This document shows positions 12,468 through 24,380 of a stretch of DNA of 64,000 bases, in pieces. The notes under the pieces are model-generated. The model made no database searches. It was not told the origin of the DNA and saw nothing but the letters and a program-made list of their open reading frames with translations. The position numbers and the translations under genes were made by a program. The stretch's first letter is position 1. Every line of letters starts with the position of its first letter. The DNA comes from Xylona heveae TC161 (taxonomy: Eukaryota; Ascomycota; Xylonomycetes; Xylonales; Xylonaceae), in contig NW_017264200.1 in NCBI RefSeq assembly GCF_001619985.1, positions 620,001-684,000 of the forward strand, in the 5' to 3' direction.

Positions 12468-14320
12468 GGCTCATTCCAGCCAGCGGGCCCTGAATAATAA
12501 AGAATAAACAATATGAGTGCTAACGCATGGGGAGCGAGCGAGTCAAATCGCTGCCCGATCTGACCGCCAGAAGAAGGGTGAACTGTAGCCAATGAAGTAG
12601 TGCGAGAACTCGTGGCAGGGTAGGGCCGTGCAGAAGGCCGTCAGTGACGGGGCAATGATCGTGACTTAGTGACATATTGAATTGCACATGCAGGGACTCC
12701 ACTCGGCTGCTTAGAATTGACGATGATCGCAGAAGTGACGAGATGGATCTAATAAAGAAGTAAACTGTCAAGGTTTCTGGGCATGAGGTAGATAGGAGCT
12801 CATTTATAATAAACAATGCCACATTGCGGAGCGGAACCATGCAAAAGTTTGGTAGCGAACTCGGGTATGCTTAACTGTATTATGCTGAAGAAGGAAAATG
12901 TTAGCTATGATGGTTATAACTAAAGACGCCATTACAGTTATAATGTCTACACCAAATAGCCGAATACGTTAGATAACCAGGGTTCGTCTCGTTAAGTAAT
13001 TGGTCAGCAATCCTATCCAATAACTATGCCCTTCGAATCATTCCTGACCTCCACGGTGGACCATTTTGGAAAAAGTTGCCAAACATACGTCGGAGTATGA
13101 AATAGAGCTTGAGCATCTTTAATGATGGCTATCATTTAGATTACAATATATCAATGATCAGAAAACCCAAACTTCCTCCATCACGGCACATAGGATGCTT
13201 TTTCCGCTTCATCATCCATGGATTCATAATGAATGATGAAAGCTGTCCAGAAAGAAATGGAAGATTGAGGATATACAAGAATCTGATGAAAAATTCTCAG
13301 CGAAAAGAACGTTGGGGCGGAGAGCATATATGACATCAAATGATTCAAATGATAAATGGATTGTTTCTCCTTTGATATTCTCGATTGCCACGGAATTATA
13401 TATTACAGAGTTTTAAATAGCGTTAAAAGGGCAAAGAAAGTAGACATTGCATAAAATATTGCCAAAACGAGGGATAAGGAGCAAAATCTACGTAATTGGA
13501 AGGAGCGACCAAGCTGGATGCACCTAACCATCTAGCACAAAAAGAAAAGGCAAACGTGGAATCACTTTCCATGTATCAAATGTTCGGGCATACGAGAACT
13601 AAACTGCAAACGACATATGTAAATGAGGAAGGAGTGACCAAGCTGCTTGACAAACTAATCCCAAATCTGAACTATCCAGTCACTTCCACAACTCAATGAG
13701 CAGCGAACAGCTGATCATCAAAAATCAAATTGACTGCTTGCTCGCTCGCTGCCTTGTTTGGCAGGTTACAAAACGTAGAAACGATGGATTCTGAACACGA
13801 ACAAACATGGATTGATTGTTCCCTTCAAGGTGATGATTGACCAATAATACGTTATTTGAATATACGGCTCGGCCAGCTACATACAGTGTAGTATGGAAAA
13901 CTTGCAAATCCATAGCTTAACTGATATCAAACTAATACGTATCCGGCTGACTGCATTTCCACAGGACCACAGGTGAATGAAAAATGAATAGTTGAGATTT
14001 GTCAAGCACTTACATTCAATCGACGATTAGTGGAGCTAGTATTCCCAAGCACTGTTTCCCAGTCGCCATCCGGACGTCAGAGAGAATTGGGGAAGCTTAT
14101 AAGATAGCCCCATCACCACTGGATTTGCAGCATGATCTGACAGACTCTCGAGCATCTTCTCAATCTTCAGCTCTTTTGGCTAGGAGCACTCTCAGCTTTA
14201 TCCCACAACTCCGTTTATCCAAGACCCAAAAGCCTCAAACAGTTCGCTTTCTTAATTTGACAATGCAGCAAGGAAGACGCTCTCTTGGCTCTATGCCATC
14301 AGGTTCAGCGGGTGTGTATA
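12468..14320. other. Intergenic region between two divergent genes
   Basis: About 1.85 kb upstream of both the RBR ligase gene (-) and the caspase-like gene (+), so it should hold both promoters. No coding region with family similarity was found; the open frames starting at 13999 and 14285 begin at TTG. No clear operator or TATA element can be named. Confidence 0.5.
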
Positions 14321-16270
14321 ATGTTCAAAGATTCCAAGCCACAGGACGATCCAAAAGCTGACCTTTTGACAGGAAAACTTAAGCCACCGCCCATTTCAGT
14401 GCCGCCTCCTCAGAGAGCTCCAGCCAGCAGGCCTGATGGCAGGATGTATGTATTGGTTATTTGTGGTGTGGACAGACCTAAATCGAACGCGGACGCCGGC
14501 ATATTTGGCGATTTCATGGGAATCTCTCTTGCGTTCAGAAATCTTCTCAACACCTCTCTAGAAGGCACTTTTCTGTCCTGCTTTCCGTTGGACCAGCATT
14601 TCGAGCATCTCGGAAACCAAGGCATCAAAGATATCAAATTTGGAAAATTTGGAGCCAACAATAAGCCGCTTTTTGTTTTCACTCGCGAAAAATTCGAGCA
14701 GAACCGTGACCAGCAATGGTACGATTATGTGCCCCCTGGGCAGCTGATGCAGGAGGTTGGTCTCTGGATCCGTGCGAGGGCTCAGGAAACAGCCTCTGGG
14801 GATGTGGTGAACATCTTTTTCCAATGTCACGGCTCGCATAATGGCGGAATCGAGATCGGGGATTCCCTGGTAGCTTCAGAGTCAATCGTACGGCTCCTGT
14901 CGCTGTTTAAACCAGGTGTTCAGGTGAATGCCGTTGGCAGCCACTGTTATTCGGGTCACCTTGTTGAGTTGATAGCGGCCAGAAATGAACTCGGTCGTTA
15001 TGCAGTCGCCGCAGCTGGAAAAGATGAAAAACACTACGGAGCGACAAGATCTGTTAGCAACAGAGTGAGAAATTTTCGTTTCTCCCAGCCATTTATTCAG
15101 TCACTCGCCAAGATAAAGCTCCCACATCTCCAGCAGAATCCTAGCGGACCTCTCACTGTCGAAACACATGACAGGTATATGCAGGACGCTTTGGAAGCTA
15201 GCATCGTGGGCAGTCCTAGGTCCACTTACACGAGTTATCTCTCAGACGAAAAAGTAGCGGCTTTGGCACTCGTTGAGGATCTCTTGCTGAGAGATTCTGT
15301 GGATGTGGATTTTCATTTGGAGTTAATGCATCGCCGGAGACGACGAGAGTGGCCATCCATGGACCTGACCGTCTTGAATCAAATGACGATTCGACGGGAG
15401 CACCCTGACCCAGAAGTTCGACGAAGAGCTGCCGATCTGGTTCGGGCAGAAGCTGCCGACTGCGATTTCGACCAGCCACAGAGAGAAGACGGCGCGATTC
15501 TAGGGGAGTTGGAGCTTGCAAACCCAAATTATTCCATGTTGTTGCAAGCTTTGTACTGGCGGTCCCGCCAGCAGTCGGCTATTTGGGACTTATTTACAGT
15601 TCTTGTAGAACGCGGCTTTCTTGATTATCGAGTGAGTCTCGAGGCGCCCATAAGCTTTGACCGTGGGACCGACTCCGTGGCGCTCGTTGAGCAGGTCCTG
15701 GTTTGTTTTGACGAGGTAAAGAGCCTGATGGAGAAACGTCATGAAGGCACTAATCCTTTCTGCGAAGGGCTCGAGGGAGCAATCATTTGGCTTGCAGTAA
15801 TGATAGCACGGGGTTGCGCGGATCCGCCCAAGCTCTTTGACACTATCGAGGCGACGGGAATGCTCGGTAAATTCAACATGGAAACCGCAGAGCTGTTCGT
15901 CACTGGGCCGCGTCCAAGGACCATTGTCTGTGACAGATATGCCATGGCCGGGACATCAAAGTCGTATTTTGGCTTCTGGCTGCCTCACGGTGTTGGCGAG
16001 AACCGTAATGAAAGAACCCTAGCCACGAAGATCAGAGCAGCTCTCAATAAGTTCAACCAAGTGGAAAGCTGCTATAAGCAGTATTTCCAACTTAGTGATG
16101 ACGAATTACTGTTGGAGATCCAACAGGACCCATATCTTCGATCGCATCCCAATCGACAGCCGCGATTCAAGCACAGCGGGCAATGGGTCGAGGGTTATCC
16201 CGCTTCGCCGCCTCTTTCTCCGACTGATCCATCCATCCAGAGTATCTTCTCTTCGTTTTTGACGCATTGA
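14321..16270 (+). CDS. Caspase-like (clan CD) cysteine peptidase-type protein
   Basis: Single-exon gene of 649 residues from the first in-frame ATG at 14321; the frame is open for 12 codons upstream but starts there with TTG. After a Pro-rich leader (residues 1-45) comes a Rossmann-like first strand MYVLVICGVD and the segment FGDFMGISLAFRNLL. A hydrophobic strand then ends in His (NIFFQCHGSHNGGI, His170), and a second ends in Cys (VNAVGSHCYSGHLVEL, Cys209). Strand-HG followed about 39 residues later by strand-xCxSG is the catalytic arrangement of clan CD peptidases (caspases, metacaspases, legumain). The residue before Cys is His rather than the usual Asp/Glu/Ala, and no p10 subunit was recognised. 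The C-terminal 340 residues, with an HRRRRREW basic patch near 338-345, match no family I know. Activity and role are inference. Confidence 0.6.
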   Translation: MFKDSKPQDDPKADLLTGKLKPPPISVPPPQRAPASRPDGRMYVLVICGVDRPKSNADAGIFGDFMGISLAFRNLLNTSLEGTFLSCFPLDQHFEHLGNQGIKDIKFGKFGANNKPLFVFTREKFEQNRDQQWYDYVPPGQLMQEVGLWIRARAQETASGDVVNIFFQCHGSHNGGIEIGDSLVASESIVRLLSLFKPGVQVNAVGSHCYSGHLVELIAARNELGRYAVAAAGKDEKHYGATRSVSNRVRNFRFSQPFIQSLAKIKLPHLQQNPSGPLTVETHDRYMQDALEASIVGSPRSTYTSYLSDEKVAALALVEDLLLRDSVDVDFHLELMHRRRRREWPSMDLTVLNQMTIRREHPDPEVRRRAADLVRAEAADCDFDQPQREDGAILGELELANPNYSMLLQALYWRSRQQSAIWDLFTVLVERGFLDYRVSLEAPISFDRGTDSVALVEQVLVCFDEVKSLMEKRHEGTNPFCEGLEGAIIWLAVMIARGCADPPKLFDTIEATGMLGKFNMETAELFVTGPRPRTIVCDRYAMAGTSKSYFGFWLPHGVGENRNERTLATKIRAALNKFNQVESCYKQYFQLSDDELLLEIQQDPYLRSHPNRQPRFKHSGQWVEGYPASPPLSPTDPSIQSIFSSFLTH

Positions 16271-16716
16271 ATTGTCACCAGAATAGGGTTTATTCTTGCA
16301 AAGGAGTGGACAGTCATAGCAAGGCGCAGAAAATCAAATTGAATAGACTTTTTCCGTTTTATTATTGAGATTGATTTATCCGCAGCGTATTTTCCATCAG
16401 TGACTATACCAATTGCTCGCGACGTAGCCATCAAGTACCTAGTTAATATATGCAATTGAAAGTGGAAGGATGTTTGCGCACTGACATTTAATGACGACTA
16501 GACAGGGGAAGCAGTCACAGAGGGGGTATGAATACCCGACCCGACCCGCCCCTTTTCGCCTCGACTTGACACTTCCGCGCGCGCGTGTGCCTTCGAAGGC
16601 GCGTTTTCTCGTGTCTGCAAGTTAAATTGGAAACATCCTTGAATATGCACCCCACAATAAAGAATCCTGGGATGTTGAAGTGAAGCATTGCCTGCATATG
16701 TACCCATGCCGATTAT
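16271..16716. other. Intergenic spacer
   Basis: About 450 bases between two genes on the + strand. It contains an alternating CG run near 16576-16586 and no coding feature. Confidence 0.5.
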
Positions 16717-18374
16717 ATGGAAATCTTTGACGAGCGCGACGATGCGGTAGCAGAAGATGAAGCATCTTCTATCCGCCTGAAACCATGCATTCTAGAACTC
16801 ATACGCACAGAATACTGTGTGCCGTCGCTCATCCTGCTCGTGGATAAGATAAGCATCGTGCCTGTGGAGACCCCGCAGGGACCAAAGGAGGCATTCAAGC
16901 TATGGCTCAGCGATGGAGAAAAGCGCATCCAAGGTATGAGACTGCTCCAGCCAGCTTTTCTTTTAATCTTTATCATGCTTATTACTTTGAAGCTATTCTC
17001 CGGGCTGAAATGCATCGGCTGGTAGTCACTCACTATGTCCGAGAAGGATCCTTTGTCCGGCTAGAAAAATATCAGCTGCGGAAATCCCGGCGACTGAATG
17101 GCGATGGATATGTGGTGTAGGTGACCAAGCTTTTTTTTGTTTTCCAGAGACCAAGAGAAAAAAAAATAATCAGCTAAAATAAAATGAAATGAAATGACAG
17201 GCATCTCGCTATTGCCGATTTCTACTTTGTGGGCCAGCGACCCGATGGCGTCGAAGGCGAAGGCGAAGGCGAAATAGCCAGCTGGGAGCTCGAAACGCGG
17301 CATGAGAGGCCAAAAAGAAAAAGAGAGGCGGAAACCTCTGTGGAGCCAGCGATGCACAAATTCTCCGAAACCGCCAGCGAAGCTCATTCTGAAGATGCCG
17401 TACCTGGTGTTGCTCTCAAGCGCAAACGAACGAACTCCAATTCCATTCAAACAGAAGACATACAGCATCAATATCCAGTCCAATATCCAGTCGAAAATGA
17501 ACGTGCAAACGACCTCCATCTCTCAAATGTCCACTCTTCAACCTCGTCCGGTCGCTCATCTGCACTCCAGGAAACGACATCAAATGGAAAAGCTACATCC
17601 GGGGGCTCATCCAACATCACTCCTTCTTCATATCCATCAAAGCCACCACCACCGTCACTCTCCTCCTCTACAACTAATTTTCCCGCCGACGAAAAATTAG
17701 AGAACGAGAAAGAGAAGGAAAACGCAAAAGAAAACAAGGAGAATGAACGGAATACCTCATCGCCTTCCATTATCCCAACAACCTCAACCCACCTCATTAA
17801 GCATCCGCCTCCGCCTCCGCCCCCTCCTTCCATCCAACCCCCCTCTCAACCCCGCGCATCCCCCCTAGCCCCCTCGACATGCCCGCGCAGCAGCAAAATC
17901 TACACCCTCTCCTCTCTGCTCACCCACGTGCCCTACCGGCAAAACTACAAACTCTCCGTCGTGGCCATCATCGACTGGGTCTCTCCGCACCTGATCAAGC
18001 GGCCCAACATGGATCTGAAGCGGGACATTCGCATCGTGGACCCGACCACGACCCGGCGGGTCCTGCTCAGCGTGTATGCGGATCCCGAACACTTCACTCC
18101 GGCCGTCGGCACAGTCGCGTTGTTTCGACACTTGAGGAATCACAAGTGGGAAGGGGCGAGTTTGAACGCGTACAAGTCGGACTGTGAGGGAAAATCCTGG
18201 TTTGTCCCGCTTGTCCCGCTTGTCCCGATTTCGCAGGGGAGTACTGAACAAGTGGATGCGGATGCGAGTGTCAAGGGCCTGGATGCGCAGTATATTCGCG
18301 ACATGAGAGCGTGGTATGCGGCCTACGAGGTCCAGAGAGCCATAGAGAAAGTTGTGGATGAGGAAGGAGGGTAG
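16717..18374 (+). CDS. Two-module OB-fold protein, POT1/Telo_bind-like C-terminal module
   Basis: Exons 16717-16933, 16993-17116 and 17201-18374 give 504 residues. Residues about 15-125 (LILLVDKISIVP, FKLWLSDGEKRIQ, REGSFVRLEKYQL, HLAIADFYFVG) have the strand order of the RPA70 N-terminal OB fold. A long Ser/Thr/Pro-rich linker follows, with Glu/Lys-rich and polyproline tracts near residues 285-325. Residues about 345-450 look like a second OB fold resembling the telomeric single-strand DNA-binding domain (VVAIIDWVSPHLIKRP, RDIRIVDPTT, VGTVALFRHLRNHKWEG). A nuclear single-stranded nucleic-acid or telomere role is likely but inferred from pattern only. Unlike POT1, the Telo_bind-like module is C-terminal, so this is not simply POT1. 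Confidence 0.6.
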
Positions 18375-18407
18375 ATAGGAGGTTGGAGCGCTGTTCGAGT
18401 TACGATA

Positions 18408-18454
<47 letters not shown>

Positions 18455-19280
18455 TCTTTTAATTTCTCTTTCTACTTTTATTTCATTTTTATTTTCTTTC
18501 TCTTTCTCTTTTTTTTTGTTTTATTTTATTTGTTTTTATTGCATGAGTTCGGAGTTAGATACCTTATACCCACAATACCTGCTATACCCACCATAGCAAA
18601 CATACAAGCATACAACATTCTTCTCATCTGCATTATAACACGTCTACTACAACTCTCCGAATACAAGCATCACTGATAATGTTCAGATACATTTCATCAT
18701 ATATATCTGATCTATAAACTTTTCCTTTTCCTCATCCCTATTGAGGAAATTGAAGCCCAGCCTGACGCGGTTTACTCTATTATAAGCTGTAGCTAATTTA
18801 ATCTCTCTTATCTTCTTCTAAGAAACGGACTTTTTTCTATTCCCGGTTGTTTATAACACGTAAAATGAAGAGACGAACAGATGTGACTGGAAAGGAGCTT
18901 TTGAAAGTGTCGGGAAGTAAGAGGGGGGATAACCAAAAAAAAAAAATCCAAAAAAATCCAAAAAAATTTATCAACTTATAGGATCCAAGATCCAAGAAAT
19001 GAGAAATGGGAGAATATATATGAATGAAGAGAAAGATGAAGAAAGCAGGGGTGGAGGATAGAAGTAGGGGGGAAGAGGAGGGGAAAAAAGATGGAAAGGA
19101 AAATATAGAAAGATAGAGAAAGAGACGGGATAGAGAGACATATACACAAAGGGATAAAAATATGAGATAGAGGAAAAATAAAGAAATCAAGAGACAAAAA
19201 AAGGGATAGAGAGAAAGATAAACAAACAGACAAAAAAAATGGGATAGAGAAATTAAGCTAAAAGAGAAAAAAGAACTCGC
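18375..19280. other. Convergent intergenic region, low complexity
   Basis: Lies between the 3' ends of the OB-fold gene (+) and hgh1 (-). It holds a CT dinucleotide run, T-rich sequence to about 18540, and AG-rich sequence from 18990 to 19280. Nothing coding. Confidence 0.6.
18412..18447. repeat. CT dinucleotide microsatellite
   Basis: About 18 uninterrupted CT units starting 38 bases after the OB-fold gene stop codon, followed by a pyrimidine-rich tract to about 18540. Confidence 0.9.
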
Positions 19281-21373
19281 TCAAAGCACCTCCTCAATCG
19301 TCTCCTCATCATCAGCCTCCTTCACTTCACCAACCACGCCTCCCTTTTGCGCCTCTTTCTTCTGGAGCTTCTGCAGCTCCTCCTCGGCCATGGGCGGGAG
19401 AGGCTTCTCTTCGCCTTCCTCGTCGCGCATAATGACCTGGACAAGGCGATCGCAAGCCTCGCGCACTTCCTCGTTCTCCACATGCAAATGCGTCTCGCGC
19501 ACAAGAGGATACACCGCCGCGCTGCGCATGTAGTCTCTTCCCTCGCGGGTCGTTGTCAAGAGCAGGAGCGTTTCCAGATGAGTCGTGATGATAGCCGGGT
19601 CAGGATCGCGCTCCTTGTCGGGCGGGAGGAGTTGCAGGTCTGTCAGCATGGCCATGGATTCGTGTTCGGCAAACTCTTCGGGACCAGCAATGGGCAGGAG
19701 GATGTAAGGGAGAAGATTGACGCCCGTGGAGCCGCTGGTGTCGATGTTGGTGGTGCTGTTGTTGTCCTCGGTTGGGATGAGTGGGTTTTCGTCGGACGAG
19801 AGGAGAAGAGGGTGCGAGTTGACTTCAAAGGAAACGTTCTTGATGGTAGACGCGACGCCCTTGCGCCGAATATGGGACTTGTGTTCGGTGAAGACGACGA
19901 TTTTGCTGAGCGGGATGACGGAGTCGTAGGGCCGGGTGGACAGGAAGTAGTTTCGTCCTTCTTCGAACTGTTGTGAAACTTTAATTTATGGTAAGGAAAA
20001 GGGTAGAGTTAGGGCGGATGGATAAGATGGTAGGGGAAAGGAAAATAGGGAACAGGTGGGAAGGATGAAGAAAGAGAAGAGAAGAGAAGAGAAGAGAAGA
20101 GAAGAGAAGAGAAGAGAACGCACCTTGGCAATGTCTGCGAAGAAATATGAAAGGTAGTCGTAGTCCGAATGCTTGTTGTAGCTGCCTGCTGCGCCTTTGA
20201 CGAAGCAGTCCATTAGCTGGTCCATGGCGTTCTTGGACGTCGAGAGATCCTTCGGCACATCTCGCTCCAACGCGAGGATGCGCTTCATCTCGTCTGACTT
20301 GGCCATGTTAGCGAGGAGCATGGCGATTTCGTTGGCGTTGGGATCTTTCGGACTCTTGATGTGGAGTGTTAGCATGCATGCTTTCTAAAAGGTCTGGATG
20401 TCATAGCCCGGATCTATTCCACATGGCTACGGGACTTTGTGAGGTGTCTTCCTTTACGGTTATTGCCAGCGCAGTGGTGGTCTAAGGGATATAAAACGTA
20501 CAGTTATCCGCTTCAGCAGCGATTCAAGCAGGACATCATCTTTGGCCAAATTCTCGACAATCTCCTTGTCGTCCGACAAGTTGATCAGCATCGTCAGGGC
20601 ATTTTTGGCAATTGGCTAGGAAAGTATGTCAGCGAACGCTCTTTCGCTACTTGACTCTTCCAGATCTCGCAATAACGGAGATGTAAGTATTGCTATTGCG
20701 AGGAAAAAGACTTACGCCGTAATCCCGGACCAGCAGCTTCAGGTCCTTGATCGGTTCGAGCTGGACACGCTTGAAGAGGGAAGGTTGGGCTGTAGAGAAG
20801 CCAACCAGGTTTTCCGCCGCTGCATTGCATCGTCAGCTTCTGTTCGTCTTCGCTTCTCTTCTTTAAAGACCCATGCGCATATCAGCTTCAGTGAACGAGC
20901 GCAGTCGCAGTAGCAATTGAGGATAGTAGTTTCAAGGACAAGCTCGTTCTGAAGGCAATCATCAATTGCCCGTCTCTGCCTCCCATCTCCTCTGTCATGC
21001 TCCATCTGTTATGTCCTTTCCTTTTCAAATATTTCCTCCCTCCATGAGCGCAAAGAAACCTTCCGGAACTCGACGTTGTTTCTGCTGCACTTTCGTTCTG
21101 AGTGCGTATTCTTCTTTCAACGTCCGTATATGGGACAGACGATCTTCTCCGAATCTCTATTCCCCGTTCATGCTATTGCAACTGCTACTGCGTTCGCCGC
21201 TTTGCTGGGCGCAAATATGTCACACTCACCGATTTGGCGGATTTGGGTGTTTCCATGGTGGAGGAATTCCACCAGCTGCAATAAGAAGACGAGTCAGCGG
21301 ACACCCAATTCTTCTTATATTTACGAGAGACCTGATCATGCATGCTACTCACCTCTTCAATCTCTGTAGGCAT
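19281..21373 (-). CDS. hgh1: HGH1 homolog (eEF2 folding chaperone)
   Basis: ARM/HEAT-like protein with DUF383 and DUF384 regions. The yeast protein assists folding of translation elongation factor eEF2 together with the TRiC chaperonin (known for the family). Six exons: 21373-21353, 21275-21230, 20819-20716, 20615-20502, 20384-20124, 19967-19281, giving 410 residues. Diagnostic stretches are ELVEFLHHGNTQIRQIAAEN at the N terminus, IAKNALTMLINLSDD, EIAMLLANMAKSDEMKRI, FFADIAKFEEGRNYFLS and the DUF384 part RRKGVASTIKNVSFE with LLPYILLPIAGPEEF. The first exon has only seven codons, and intron 2 is long (about 410 bases). The C-terminal tail is Glu-rich. Length is close to that of family members. 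Confidence 0.93.
20072..20117. repeat. GAGAA pentanucleotide microsatellite in an hgh1 intron
   Basis: About nine tandem five-base units lie in hgh1 intron 5 (19968-20123). On the transcribed strand they form a TTCTC pyrimidine tract starting directly downstream of the 5' splice site. Confidence 0.9.
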
Positions 21374-22060
21374 GGTGGGCAGCGAAGGTTATGCGGGGTG
21401 TAACTTTTGAGTAGAGTTGGAAGTCAAAAACCGGGGAAATTTTGTTGCTTGTGATTTTGACGGATGCTAATCGATAAGATCTTGGTTGCGCTGATGACAA
21501 AGTACACGAGATCAACAGATACAAGATTTTGCTCACCAAACAAGCGAATATAAATGTACCTTAATTAAAGAGCTACCTGCCCCTCACTTCTCGCAACGTC
21601 TTAACCTCCAGGTGCACAATAGAAAGATCAATAAAGTCACAAATCACTCGGTACAGCGTCAAATCAGTTTTACTCATTTTATTGATCTATGCGGCCAAAG
21701 GCAGCGCGCCTCAAAGAATTTTTTCAGGCCAGTCCAAGACCTGTCTCTATCGCATATGGCTTAGGTCAGAAAGCGACAAGATGCATAGAACCTATGGTAT
21801 GGCATCCCAGTACGCGGACTGACACAGAAGATGAAACAAAGCAGTTATTAAACGCGCAAAATGAGCCTGCGGTTATGGGGGGTTTTTTTTTTGTTAAAAA
21901 TAATTACACTTCCCCGGGTGGAAGGTCTCCGACATAGAGACCGGAGACATAGTGAGCTTAATGTATCACGTTGACACGGGAAAATCGAAAAGGGTTGGCA
22001 GAAAAGGCGCTATGCCATACGGCTGGCTCTAACCTGTATTGCAGTGTAAATTTTTGACAA
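21374..22060. other. Intergenic spacer between hgh1 start and tfg1 stop
   Basis: Both neighbours are on the minus strand, so this interval should hold the hgh1 promoter and the tfg1 3' untranslated region. No coding feature. Confidence 0.5.
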
Positions 22061-24380
22061 TCAGGCTGTACCTCTTGGGCGAAGCAGCTTGTCAGGACCG
22101 AACCGAGAGTGGGCGCGGACAAGGCTGATGAATCGTTGGCGGTCGCCGACGCGACCTTTGAATCGAGCAAGGAGAGCGGCAATGGTGGTGCCCTCGTTCG
22201 GAATGCTGGCGATGATTTCGTCGGCAGTGGCAGCTGCGACTGTAGACACGATTGCTTTTGTCAGGAAATCGAACGGAGAATGGGGATGAATATCATTCGA
22301 ATAACTTGAACTGCGGAAATACAACACTTACGTTTGGGGCCATCCGGGCTTCCTGATCGACTGCCAATGGCACCAGCTTGTCCGGCTTCGGGGCTTGCGG
22401 CTCGGGAGCCTTGCGGGGTACCGCCGACGGGAGAACCGCCAAGACGCAACTTGATCTTGGTCTTCTTCCCGGCGTCGCTGGTTTCGCCGGCGGTGGCTTC
22501 GGCTTCGCTGCCTGATCCGGCACGAGTGGGCTGTCGGGGAGCTGTTGAAGAGACATTTGTAAGTTTGGGTGCTTTGAAGATGAGTTTGATTCCAGTTGAC
22601 TTGCGTTGCTGTAAAGGTCGCCCTGGCTCTGAAGGAGCTGGCGACATGGGCCGCGATCCTGGCGCCGACGCAGTCGGCTGAGAGGACGGGCCATGCTTCT
22701 TCTTATGCTTCTTCCGAGTTGATTCCGTGCCGCTAGCTTCAGATAAATTGGGGGAACCTGAGCGCTTGAGAGTCGAGGACTTTTTGGTCGCATCAAAGTG
22801 CTTATCGCGGCCTGAAGGAGTCGTCGTTCCCTTGGAAGAGGTACCCGACTCTTCTCGCTTGCCCTTCTCTACCGCTTTCTTTTCTTCCTCCTTTTTACGC
22901 TCCTCGTCCTTTAACCGCTCAGTCTCGCTATCTTCTGACTCGCTCTGGGGGCACGGTTAGAAGGAAAACGATTACCAGATGTAGATTTAAATACCTCTTC
23001 CGAATATGGATGGTCCGAATCATCATCCGCATAGATAAAATTCTTCTCCCGTCTCGTCAGCGTCTTCCTCGTAGTCTTCCCGAATTTCTTCAGCAACTCC
23101 TTCTCCTTCTTCTCGGCTGCCTCAGCCTTCTCATACTCTTTTTGATCTTTCAGGTCGAAAATGTTGGCTTGAAGCTGATCACGCTTGATACGGTCTTCCG
23201 CCTCTTTATTTTCTTCCTCATCACCTTCAAACAGCTGGTTTTCTTCATCGTCTGCAAATCGATCCTCGGTAAAGTCCAGATCATCGGCGTCTCCTCCTCC
23301 TTCAGCTTTGATCGGGCCAACGCCAGTGTCCTCGTTGTTCGACTTCCCCACGTAGAGTTTGTTGTAAGCGCGACGGTCTTGTGCCGCTTTCTGTGACTCA
23401 GCAGTCTGTCTTTGCGAGTCCATGAACCATCGAGGTTCCTTGACCTTTTGTCTCATCCGATCCTCTGCTTCTTCAATGGTCAAGGTCTTGAACTGTGCCT
23501 TGGCAGTGAACTTATACCACTTCTCAATGGGAATCATCCGAAAGACGGCCGTAGGTTCCATGACTAGGATAGCATAGCTCTCCGACAATGCCGATTCGTA
23601 ATTCCCGACCCATGTGTTCTTGTTGTCAAAATCTTCGAGGTGCCATGGAAGTGCCTCTTCATATCGCAATTTTGACTGTGCTTGCCCCTCCTCGGATTTG
23701 TCATTTCGAAATACTTGTTGAGTTTTCTTCTTGAAGGCGTTGGGTTTCTTTGGCTGATTGGTATGCGCTGCCGGAGCGATTTGGGCCAGATTGGCTTCAC
23801 GTTCAGCTTCCTTTTCCGCCCGAAGAGCTTCCTGCTTCTCCCTCTCTTTGTCATCCATAAGAGCCTCTTTGGAATCTACATCTGTCATTGACACATCCTC
23901 CGTCTTCGCCGCACCAGGACCTGCTGGTGGGGCTCGCGGATCACGCCGATGAAGCCTCACTGGCCTTGTAAATTCCGCTTCGTTTCGCGGATCCACAAAC
24001 TTCTTCGAGGAAAACTTGGCGACATGGTATCGAAGACCTTCCAAGAGCGCGCGTTTCGTTGTGACGAGTGGATAGTCGGTGTAAGGACCATCCGGCACGG
24101 CAGAAAACCCACTATCCGCAATTCCAGTACCCATAGCCAAGCTGCGAGGTCCTGGTGTCGATTGAGGGGTGCCTGCTGATGCGGCATTTGTACCGGGCTG
24201 TTGAGGCGGCTGCGATGGAGGTCTATTCCCGCCCACGGCTCCCGAGGGCGGTCGTCGCATCGTTCGGTCTCGTTTTTTTGGACGTACAAGAGGGTCTGCA
24301 ATTCGAGGTCGTCGTATCATCGGAGGACCACCGCCGTTAGGCGTCCTGCCTGAAGGCACATTCGAAGGTGAAGCGCTCAT
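22061..24380 (-). CDS. tfg1: Transcription factor IIF large subunit (TFIIF alpha / RAP74)
   Basis: General RNA polymerase II initiation factor subunit that pairs with TFIIF beta. Exons 24380-22995, 22944-22332 and 22239-22061 give 725 residues. The dimerisation half is split as in fungal Tfg1: a first part near residues 95-155 (YPLVTTKRALLEGLRYHVAKF, FTRPVRLHRRDP), then a charged insert, then ALPWHLEDFDNKNTWVGNYE and FRMIPIEKWYKFTAKAQFKT. A very acidic and then Lys/Ser-rich linker follows. The last 60 residues (TADEIIASIPNEGTTIAALL, FKGRVGDRQRFISLVRAHSR) match the RAP74 C-terminal winged helix that contacts the CTD phosphatase. The start is the ATG at 24380. Confidence 0.93.
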
